Positions 12,101 through 24,100 of a DNA stretch of 64,000 nt are shown piece by piece. Origin of the DNA: Cheilinus undulatus (taxonomy: Eukaryota; Chordata; Actinopteri; Labriformes; Labridae); contig NC_054869.1 of NCBI RefSeq assembly GCF_018320785.1, positions 41,629,789 to 41,693,788 of the forward strand. Reading direction: 5' to 3'. The notes beneath the pieces are model-generated. The model worked only from the letters and a program-made list of their open reading frames with translations, had not been told where the DNA came from and did not search any database. Within the stretch, counting starts at the first letter, position 1. Every line of letters begins with the position of its first letter. The position numbers and the translations under genes are program-made.

Positions 12101-15100
12101 TGTCACAGTGTCCTGACAACCACACAACCACAGCAAACGATACAACAGCCTGAATATTCCCAGATAAAAGTGTCCTGTTTAGGAAAACTTTGTTTCCCAG
12201 TAAAATAAAACAGTTGACAAAGACAACAACAATAACACTGACATTATTCAGCAGTTGTGTCTCTGACAGCACGTCATCCAGCGGATCACTCAAAGCATTT
12301 TATAAAAGCTCCACTCAGACAAGAACGTCACTGTAATGAGGAGGAACAACAACGTCTCACCAGCCAGTTATGAATTTCCTATTCTTTAAGATCGTTTTCA
12401 TTATAACAATGGTGCCCTGGCTCTGTCAATCAAATTAATTTTACCTTAAACTATCAGCCTAAAAAATATATATATATTTATTCGCTTCAATTACCATACA
12501 GAAAACATACTGAACCATTATTTCAAAAGCGAGGAACGATACCTAAGCAAAATTTCTCTGTACCATTACACCCCTAATATGTGAACATAATGTGCAGAGT
12601 TTTTGCAACCAAAAACCCTATGCACTCAGAACATCAATAGAATCTCTTTTATACCATCTGTGACAAAAAGGGCTTCTTCTATTCAATAGAAGTGGTTAAA
12701 ATGTCGATGCTTTGCATTTAGAGTGCTTTTTTTGCTGCCTCTAATTACATTCTCCTGCTTCACTCCAAAAATAAGAGAAGGAACAAGTCTTTGTCAACCA
12801 TGCAGTGTTTTAACAGACGTCTGCTTCGCAAAAAAGCAAGGAGTCTAAACAAACTTTTAGTATCTAGTAAATAGAATTTCCACCATGTTTGAAGCCTGTG
12901 TCATTGAATACCTGCTGTTTGGGAATTTTTGGTTTTATCAGTTTTAGTCCTTCATTATTTTTCTTTGTTCTAGAAACCTCCCTAAGAAGCCCAAAGATTT
13001 TACTTTGCTTTGATCCTTGTTCCATTAATTGCTAAATTGATTTATTGAATCAGTAATTTTTGGACAAGTCTCTGTCTCAGAAAACATGCTGTTGTTCTGT
13101 CATGGTCAACAATGCTGTAATTATCGCATCAGTGTTTCACAAATGGTGACAGGGCCTCCATGTTGGCAACAGGGAATGGGAGGCTAGTATCTTGTCTATT
13201 TAAAAAATAAATGGACTTGGGCTTGTGTGGAGCTTTTCTTAATTACCCAAAGAGCTCTTAACACTGCAGATCTCATTCACCCAGTAAAATTGCATTCACA
13301 CCTTGATGACAGATGATATTATGTCATGTCTGTCAGTTATACTTAATCCCATTCATGTCCCTTACACATTAAGACACCACTGACAGCAGCTGTAGCAGTG
13401 TGGAGTTCAGTGTCTTCTCCAAGGACCCTTTTAAACACAGGAACTGAAGATTGAACCCCCGACAGGTTGAGGGAACAGCTGTTCCACGACTGGGTATTTA
13501 TACTAGAGAAAATTGCTGGTAACTCCTTAAAATATTTAAACAAACATCAGAGAATGTTTTAAGTTAAAATGTTATAGACGGACCCTAATCACTGCAGTTT
13601 CTGTGGGGACAAACCAGAGGAAATCTGTCTTTTCTCTAAAGCATGTTTTTGTAGTTTTTAATTAGAGTATAGAGATTGGGAAGTAATCAGTCAACCAGGC
13701 ATGGTGCTTCTCCTGGACTTATAAAAATCATAAATGGACAAAGAAAAAAGCCAAAGTTAATGGGCAAATGAAGTGGGGCTGCTGTCGGCATATCTCAGTG
13801 GTCTGAAGTAACAACTTTATGTGGAAAAATCTGACAAGAAAATTGATGAAATTTTTTTTTTTTTTTTTTAAATGACCCCTTTATCTTCTGTTTTGCAGTA
13901 TCTGTGGCGAGTCCCATGGTTCCAGGTGGCATTCGAAATATCCATGAGGGCAAAGTATCAGGGCAGATGGCGAACGCTGCCAACCACCACTCAGACAGGC
14001 ATGGCACGGAAGACTACCTGAACATTGTACACCGACTAGAGGTAAAAATTAAAATGTTCATTGTAAGCTTATTTAACAAGAAGGGAGACCATTTATGAAC
14101 ACACAGACGTTTCTGAAATACCTTAAACTGTGGAAATTTCTTCACATATGTTTAGAGGATGATGTAGTATGAGGTGAGGTTGGATGGTAATATTTAAATT
14201 CTATACCCTGGGGTATCTAAAAATAGCCAGGGTATTCTTTTAATTACCATGATGAAAAAATTATCTGTGTAATACATTAGGAATTTGTGTCTGTTTCCAG
14301 CAGCAACACCATTGCCTTTGTTTGAAGATGCTATAAAAGTGATGACGGATCTCCTGTAAATGATGTAGGCTTCATTTGTCAAAGAAGGACTGCACTGGGG
14401 CACAGAGGGCCCCATGTAGACAGGTGGCCCAGTGGTGTGGCTCTTCTTCTCCATGTCACCCTCCACTTTCTCAACCCCTTTTTGGACTCTATCCCCTGTC
14501 TTATCTCTATCAATACAGAAAAAAGCCCCACAATACATCTTAGAAAAAAACAAAAGGAGTAGTGTGTCACATGACCGCATTGTGATGTAATCAGCACTGT
14601 CCATAGTTAGCAGTAATGTCAAATTTAAAATTGCTTAAATTCTTCTTTCTGAGTTCAATCAGTGATCAGAAAAGAGAAGAAATGCTTCAAAACTCAACTG
14701 CTGCAGAATGGAGCTTGCCATCGTTGCACACATCGAACTGTCTCATGGGTTTTAAAATAATCAAAACTACTAAAGATGTATAGTCAGCCTTAACAATGGC
14801 ATAGCACAAAACATTTCCTGGTCATGGAAAACGAATAGGGCACAGCCCAATATTCATAAAACACATAGTGACTGAATCTAGCCTCTGTTATGAAGAAGCA
14901 AACAGTGAGCTACAGTTGTGTTCAAAATAAAAAGTTTGTTTGTGAGCTCAAAATCCTTATGGTAGCTTTTATTTCCTTACAAACTAATGCAGTGGGAACA
15001 CTGCATATTGTATTCCAAATCAAAACATGAAGAAAAAGTGGATCATGTTTGTTATGATTTTACAGAAAGTGAAGAATAAAAGAGTCTTAGGCTGTTCAAA

Positions 15101-18100
15101 AAAAAAAACAAAAAAAAAAAAACAGTGTTTCGATTGTTCTTTCCAAACTCAAACGTTTACTGTATAAACTGGAAAACGCTTAATCATTTGGTTTTCCTGT
15201 GAATCACCGAACTCATAATAATTTGTTTAACCGCTGTTTCTGAGAACTGCTGCACCTCTGTGTTGCATGGAGTCGACCAACTTTGGGCATCTGTGAACAG
15301 GTATTCCAGCCCACAACGATTGGACTACATTCCACAATATCTCTGCATTTCTTGGATTTTCCTCAGAAGCAACATTTTTGATGTCACCCCACACGTTCCC
15401 TATTGGATTCGGGTCTGAGGATTAGGCTGGCCACTCCAGAACGTTAATCTTGTTGATCTGGAACCAAGATGCAGCCTTACTGGTGTGTTTGGGATCGTTG
15501 TCTTGTTTAAACACCCATGTCAAGGACATTTCTTCTTCGGCATAAGGCAACAGGACCTCTTCAAGTATTTAGATGACTGACACCGTAGTATGAGAAACAT
15601 CCTCATATCATGATGCTTTTCCCCCTTGTTTCATTATCTTCACATGCACTGTACCTTGAATTTAGTGTGTGGGGGTTGTCTGACAAACTGCCTGCAGCCC
15701 TGAAACCAAAAAATAACAATCTTGCTTCAGTCTACAAAGTGTTGCACTATTTCTCTCTAGGCTAGTCAGTGTGTTCTGTGGAGAATTGGAACCTCTTCAG
15801 CACGTCATTTTTTCAACAAGTGGGACTTTGCGGGGGCTTTCTTGCCAATAGCTTAGCTTATAGCTCATAGGCATCTTCTAATTGTTACAGTACTCTCAGG
15901 TAACATCAGACCTTCTTTGATCATCATGGAGCTGATAACTGCGTGATTCTTTGCCATTTTGGCTATTCTTTGATCCATTTCAGTGTTGTTTTCCGTTTTC
16001 TTCCACGTCTTTCTGTTTTGGTTGGGATTTTAAAGCATTTTTAGCAGAATGAACAACCTCACTAATTGAACTCCACACTGCTATTATTTTGAATAACCCT
16101 TTCAATTAATGATTCAATTTCACAGAATCAGCAGCATGCATGTCATGACTTATGGGTCTGTTGGTTTTCTGTTACTCTGCTACACCTACTAGTAAATTAT
16201 TTGCCATGTAGAAATATAATTTCCACCAAAAACAGTGATTGAGCTGGTTAGTGATGTTGGACTGAAATTATTTTGAACACAACTGTACATAAATATGCTT
16301 TTACAACTGATCATAATAGGATTTAAAACTAGGGCTGTCAAAATTTTTTAATCGCAATTAATCTCACAAATTTCATAGTTAACTTGAGATTAATTATCTG
16401 TTCTAAATGTACCTTACAGGACTATTTCTCAAGATTTAAATACCTTTATCAACACAAGTGGACAAAAATGCTTTCTTTATGCAAATGTTTGTTAATGTCA
16501 ACAACCCAGAACAACGACAGATGATGTTCAGAAAATTCTCTAGACTAACCTTAAAGACACTGAATGCTCCAAAAATCTGCTGAGAGCATAACAGACGACT
16601 ATTTTAGCTCGTAAGATTCGTTTTCTCCGAATACTTTCATTTTCAAGCAGGAGCTGAGTGTGGATGGGAGAGGGGGTAAACAGACCTTTAGGAGTCGTGA
16701 TCGGACCCATCAGGGGCAGCGCAGCTATGGGGCCGGTGCATAACAGAAATGAATGAATAAATCATGCTGGCCCAAAAGTGTGTCAACCCACCGGGAAATT
16801 CCCAGTATGCCAGATTCTAGTGAGTCCAGTATGGACATTCCAGCATGGTTAGGGGGCGGCTCTCTGCATTGGCAGTGTACTCTGCTAGCGAGTTGTACGG
16901 GCTGTTTAAGACTCTACTTTATCCATTTCTGCTCGCTTGCACTGCATCACGATGACACCGCTTCCTGATCTGGCAAACTACAGGATGGGTCAAGGGTAAC
17001 ACAGAATGCGCATGAGTTAATTGTGCGACAAAAAAATTAGTGACGTGAAAAGAACTTTGACACCCTATTTAAAACACATGATGGAGCTAACTTAACATTA
17101 TCAGATCCCGTCTGATCATAGTTTTCATTATTTTTAAATCATTTTCTAAATGAGAGGTGAGGAAAGGAGAGGATATGCTCACCATCACATACAAAGGGAG
17201 AGGTGAAAGAGGCTAAACAATGAAATAAAATAAAAAATGTCACACTTATTATTGACCTGGTTAAAAAAAACAGTATTGAATAGAGTGCAAGTAGAAGCAT
17301 GCACTCTGTTTGCCACAGACTTAGAACTGCCTCTTGTCATGTGGCAGAAATGCCATATACCCTAGGAAAAATCTGGCATAAGTTTTTACGGTATTAAAAA
17401 CTGGATACCACCCAATTCCAGTGTGAGGCTAAAAGTGATCTCCAGGGAGCACTTAAAAGGCGTGCTTGTGAAGTCTGTCCATAAAAATTCACACTATCGC
17501 TGCTCAGGAAGCAAACAGATCTGTCGGTAAAAATTTAGATAGGGAGAGCATGTGGCTTAAGTATCCTAGGTGCAAAAGACAGCACAGCCAGATTTAGAAA
17601 GAATTCAGATGAAAGATTGAACAAAATGCTGAAGGCTAAAGAAAAAAAGTCATTCTCAAGTTGTTACATGTGGTTATGCAATGTTAACTCACCAGGAACG
17701 GAAACCTGTTGAGCCACATGCTGTGTGTGAGTGTGGTTTAATGTGTGTGAGTTTGAGCTCTGTGTTTTTTTTTTTATTAGAAATATTTTCTCTGTTAAGG
17801 CATTCAGTTTGTTAAATTTTTGAATTGCAGTAGTTTAGAGATTGTATCTCACATTCACCTCCTTGAGAGTGGATGCCATACACAAAGTGGAGGACATAAA
17901 GGAGCAGAAGAGTCATCAAGTCATCAGCATTACAGCAATTTAGACCTGCAAATTAATGAATATAATTAAAAGTCACATTATGTTTTTGTCCTATAAAGCT
18001 TGGGTTAAAGTTTGACCAAAACTGTACTCACCCAGTTAAGATGATGTTGCTTTAATTTCTAGGTTGCATATCCAGTAAGGAGTTTCTTTGTGGTTTACGT

Positions 18101-21100
18101 CTGTGTTTTTTTTGTGTTGTCCAGGAGAGTGACTCCGCCATGAGGAATCCTTCCTTCCCTCTGAGGTCTCCACAGTCTGTTTGCTCCCCGGCAGGGAGTG
18201 AAGGAACGCCTAAACGTAAGGATGCTAAGAAGAAAGGATGAGCTACACTGCATTTAACTCACCTGCCGTTTTTAAATGTAGCAAAGACAAAACTGCTTGT
18301 TGCTCTTCAGTAGTCATAATTTGAATTTCACAACATTAGAACAGTATGAGGCTGTGATGCCAAGAAACGAATGAAAGGCCGTAGTGATTTCCTTCCAGGT
18401 CTTTGAGGCGTTCTCGTCATTGAGACAAGACTGTCAGTTGTCATCACATCTTGTCCTCTTAAGTCCCCTCAAAGGATGACATGCTTCTCTATTTTGTTTG
18501 CTTCATCCCAGCGGGTTCTCGTCCTCCGCTGATTCTGCAGTCACCACCTCCCTATGCGCCCTCACCAAGGGACGGAGGACCTGACCAGAAACAGCAGCTC
18601 CAGCAGAGGAAGAAAGCTCCCTCAGTGAAAGAGGAGAAGGATATGTACGACATCGTAAGCTCTCCAAACAAGGACTCAACAAAACTCACCCTCAAGTTAT
18701 CCAGGGTGAAGTCGAATGAGTCTGATAATCAAGGTGAGTTAAGACTTCGAAAGAGCCTGATATTAGCTCAGTTTAAACCCAAATCTTTCCTTTACACTCT
18801 GAGATATAGTTGGAGATTAAGTACAACCCTGTAAATGTTTTTTTCTAAATATCTTAGGGGATGTTGTGCCAGGTATGGAGCAAAACTCGGACAACATGGA
18901 GGCAGAACTGGGCTTTCAGCAAGTGCCTGTTCTCCAGCAAAATCTTGGAGTCCGGCTGCAACAGCAGCAGCTCTCCCAGCAAACAGGTGGTGCCAGTGGT
19001 CTCCAGCCTCCGAGTTCCCCTTACGACGAGGCAGAACTGGACGCCCTTGCTGAAATCGAAAGGATAGAACGAGAGGCGGCTAGTGAAAAGTGCTCAAAGG
19101 AGGTCCAAGACAAAGGTGAGTAGAATATCAACAAATTATGCCATAGTTTTAACAAAATAGCCTTTTTAAAGATTTGTCTTTATTCTGTTTTCTTTGATTG
19201 TTAAGTTTATTTAACCATAAAAAACTCACTGTGATTGATAATCTAATTTAGGAGAGTCTCCTAAATTGGCAAAGTTACAAAAAAACAGTTATCTCAGATA
19301 CAGATCAATCAAACCCTGGGTCACAAACAGAAAGTCAGACCATCTTCATCCTGATGCATCTTTCTTCAATACCTTTTAATCTACTTAAAAAAAAACAAAC
19401 AAAACAAAAAAAAACAGGTTTAGTATTGCTTGATAAATAAGGATATGTTGATGATTTTATCTGTGCGGTCAAGGAAGGCCTACCAACTCAATCATACAGA
19501 GTACAGTGATGAGTCAGGGCCTTGAAATTTGTTATGAAACTCAGTGATTTATGGTAAACAGCATACAAAGATTTAAGTCATTGAGAAGATTCATGCATGT
19601 ATTAAACATCCCTGTAATCAACCAGAGGCATAAAAGTGGCAGCAAAAGTTATTTTTGCTGCAAGAGAAACACAAAACTTGTTTCTGAAATAAAAACCCAG
19701 CCACAACCGAATATGATTCTTAGAAAACAGCAAATCATGACTGAAGAATCAGAGGCGTCTATGAGAAGATACAGACTAAATCACCTTTAGGCCTTTAGTA
19801 GACTCTTTTTGTAACTAACCAATGCTAAGCCTAACAGTTTAGTCAGTGCTGATATCGATGCCATTTTTTTCATCACATCATTGGAGTAAGAGTTTTGATA
19901 TGCCAATATTTTCTCATGTTTGACCATGAAATCGGGTCAGAGTTTGTCTAACAGTCACCTCTCTAAAAAAATTTCTAAATTGATGGAGCAGCAAAATATA
20001 CCAGATGCCAGCATAAAATGGATTGGACACAACAGATGAACAAACAACTGGCACTGTAGAGCATGGCAGAATGCCTTGTCCAATCTGATCCAATATAAAT
20101 GTATAAATGTGCTGTAAAATCAATTTTCAAATGCATTGTCTAGGTGTGGTTGTACGTCCCAAAGGAATTTGATATAGAACAGTTTTAGTTGGACTAACGT
20201 GTTTAAATGCATTTAAAAAGTCCAGTCTTAGTCAGACCAACACAACTATTTCAACTTTTTCTAACTGCATGTAAACATGCTAGGTGTTCTGACCAGTATG
20301 AACAGCCACTAGTAAAGGACAGAGAGCCTGATGCTGTGTAGGAGCTGAGTAGTAAATCACCATACTGTTTACATGTACAAGAAGTTGCATTGACAACAGT
20401 ATGACCAACACTGTTGAAGTAAATTTTAGATTACAGTGGTCCGAAGACTAAGCCCTGTGGTACACCATGTGTTGCATTTAGCATATCTAGCAGTAAAGCC
20501 TTACACCTGTGCACACTGTGGTCTGTTTGAAGAATCATTGTCAAACCAACACATTGATTTGACAGAACAGTACTGTGTATTCTGTCTTTCAAAAGTAACC
20601 CACACCTTTTCCAAAGAAGGAAACAGTTGTCATTGGAGCCAGTTTTGCAGTCTGTCCATTCATATCTACATTTAAAACCTCACGTGTGTTGTAGAGCTTA
20701 GACTGATAGAAAAGTGTGGTCTCTTTGACTCTAGAAGCACAAAAACCCCAGTGAAAAGAAGTTAAACAAACACCTCATGATATGGAAATTTTCCTTCTAC
20801 CATCCTGAAAGTTAAGTCAAGACATTTATGAATGTGTTGTCTCCATGTTCACAGATAAGCCTCTAAAGAAGAGGAAACAGGACTCTTTCCCCTTGGAGCC
20901 AGGTGCAGGGGGACCAGGTGGCCCAACAGGAGCCCCAGGCAGTGGATCAACAGGAGGGGGCAATGCTGGCAAACTGACCCCGCAAGAGGCCACTGCAGCT
21001 GGGAATGGTGCGACTCGCCCTCCCCTCATGGTGAGCATCGACCTTCAGCAGGCGGGCCGAGCTGATGGCCAGCTCGACCCCTGCCTGGCTGCCCCTATTC

Positions 21101-24100
21101 CAGCCCTTGAGGCCCAACGCTGGCCTGAAGAACCAGCTAGTGGTCCTGCTGCAGTGGAGGGTTCCGACACTGCTTTGCGGTTAAAACCAGATGGACGACC
21201 GGAAGTCATTAAAAACAGGGTTGATAAGCATGACAGCAGGAGAGAGGGTCGGGAATCATCGAAGCACCGACATGATGAGAAGTCCTCGGACAGACGAGGA
21301 GACATGCCAAAGTCATCAAACCGAGGGGAACACGGACGAGACAGGGACAGAGAGTCCGATAGAGATAGGAGGCATCGGAGCGAGACCGGTGGTCGAGAAA
21401 GACGCTCCCCTGACTCACGCTGTCGAAGTGACCGGGATAGGTCTGACTTTCGGTCGTCATCCAGCGGAGAGCCTGGTCGGAGCAGCAATAGGCAAGACGG
21501 CTCCAATTTGGCTTCGTCTGCTTCTGGTGCTAAACTTCCAGATTCTTTCCCTGCTCATCTCCTGGGAGGTCATAGTGGTGCACTGAAGAACTTCCAGATC
21601 CCTAAGGTGATCTGGGCCGAACCAAACCAAATATCTACCCACCTACCAATCATTCAACTTCACTGCCTGCAATCTCACAAATCAAATCACAACACTGCTC
21701 ACTCTTGTTTTGTTTTGTTTTTCTTTCATTTGTAAGCCTTTTGTTTATTCTTGGGACGGGTGTTTAAATTCTGTTAACACATTAACAAACTCCTAACCAT
21801 CTGATTAAAGTAGAAGAAATTGTTTTAATTGATAACTCTATAGTCCTGTGTGTAAACAAAAGCAAGAACCTCAAAGAAATTCTCCACTGCTATTTTCCTA
21901 GATATTTAATCTGGGAAAATGTCATCAAAATCTTGCACTATCGTTAACCTGAAGCTATAAAGCAAGGACTGAAAGGCCTCATTTGTGTTATCCCTGCTCA
22001 TACATTTACCATCATGTAGTGCAAAGAGTTTAAACCCCCAGCCACATGCTACAAAGAAGTTTTAGCACTGTTACAGCCCACTTAGTTTAGCTAATATTTT
22101 CACCATAGACTGTATGAAGTATTGGATGAAGTCTGAGTGACATTAACTATTTGTTTACTAAAGCTACTTTTTAAAGTCTGTCTGTTGCATAGCATATTGT
22201 AGCATATTGAAAACACTGTCTTAAGCTCCCTTTCACTCCTATTCGGTGTTTGCCAGGGAAACACGATTCTGACCTCTGAACTGGGCTATAAACACGTTTT
22301 TTTTTTCTGGTGTAAACATGGACATTTTAACATTGAGTATGTGACTTCCGGTGTTTCTACAGCCAGCTTAAAGTGGACGCGTGTGTAGCTGCAGTTTTCT
22401 GCACTTCAGTATTGGCTTCATTTTTGAACACTGGAGGTTGCCACTTCTTTACAGTATGTACTACGCTGTGGTAGCACGCTAAGAATCGAAACAAGATTAT
22501 AAGCCATTTTAGGTTGCAGTCAAAGTTGGTTCTTAATTACCTGCATAGCATAGCTGCAGCCATAGGTAAATCTAATGGAAAAGCAGGCATTTAAGGAAAC
22601 AAATACTGGAGCATCTTAGTTGAAGTTATTCAAGCTCAGGTTGTCTTTACAGGACTAAACCAGCTGTACAGTATGTGAATGCTGGACAATAGCTCCAACT
22701 GTCCACTTATGATGCTATTGGGTTAGGATAAGACCATTTTTATTGTCAAAGAGTTTAAATTGCATCTTCCTTTTCAGGACAATTCATTGCCTGATAAAGG
22801 AGTTAAACATCAATATTCCTTTGTTGTTTATAGATTGTAAGATATTGTGATGAGAATAGTTGTTTGGCATTGGCTAAGGCAGTGTTTCCCGAACTTCTTG
22901 TTTGTCTTGCCCCCCTGTGGCAGATGAAAATATTTTCAGCCCCCCCTACACATCAACATTTAACAAATGACACACAGTTAGTCACTATTTTGCTAACAAA
23001 TTCCTTTTAGAAAAATACTGCTACATAAAACCTCAAAACTTAGAAATAACAACAACCGTTGCCTTAAACAGAGTTTTGAGAAAATGAAAACTTTGCGACA
23101 TTTTTTAGGATTTGTACTTCCAGTTCTACAATCATTTCAGTGATTACTCTGGGCTTGTTTTGTGGTACAGATCTTCTCAGGTCCTGGGTGCAGTCATTAG
23201 TGTGCTACTCTCAGTTCATTCTCAATGCTTTGATCTGTGATTTGTCTTGACTGAGACGGCAGGTAAACCTATCTCACACAGGTGGGATGTTGCAAAAAGG
23301 AGAAGTGTGGCCAGGGCAATGTCTTGGACTTGAACTGTAACCATGTCATTGAATCTGAGCTGATATCAATGAACTACTCCCCTTCTCCAGTGCTTAAGAT
23401 GTCAGCTGGTATTGCTTTGCCTTGCCCTCCTGGGGGGCCTGTTGCCCATTTTGGGAACTGCTGTGCTAAGGAGTTTTGATGCCCCTTAGCTGGAATTGAG
23501 ACAGTTCACAGTCATATTCAGTGAAATGTTGTCATCTTATGTAAGACTCTAGCATTTAGTTAAAAAAGACACATAACAGCATAATGCTTCTATCTGCTGC
23601 TGAAATGACTACTTAACAAATGGATTTGTCATTTAATGGCTGGACTCTATCAGCCAGTTTATAAAGAAGAATTAACATTCTTAATTAACATTTTCTTTCT
23701 TGTAAGCCAGACATCCTTAGGTAATTCCTTTCTCTTATCCACTTAAGATTAAGAATGGATTTATAATTTGCAGTATTACAGTATTTTAGCCTTGTAGATG
23801 TGTTGACTTTGCTTAGTTTTGCTTTGTGTAATGTTTGTTTTGTATACATTTTAGCTGTGTAAAAGTCCAACAGAATTGACATGACGAAACAATATCCTTA
23901 TAGCAGATTTTCTCTTGTGGCTGGGGGAATTGAAGCCTGAGCACTACAGGGATTTTAGCCCACTGTGTATCCATAATTTCACCGATTACAAACATGAAGA
24001 TGATTTTTGAAAGTGGAGTATTTCTTGAAGTTGTGTTCATAACTATTGTGGAAACTAACAATCAAAATCACTAATCTCATGTCAGTTTGATCCATTGTTT

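Noticed and set aside
20826..21586. Long frames on both strands and in another frame over nipbl exon 11
   Set aside because: They are shadows of the real exon. Only the frame giving KPLKKRKQ and MVSIDLQQ matches NIPBL.
21607..21735. Continuation of the exon 11 frame into intron 11
   Set aside because: AAG|GTGATC is followed by sequence unlike NIPBL, while the exon at 24238 resumes the conserved IPK-IKRDK junction.
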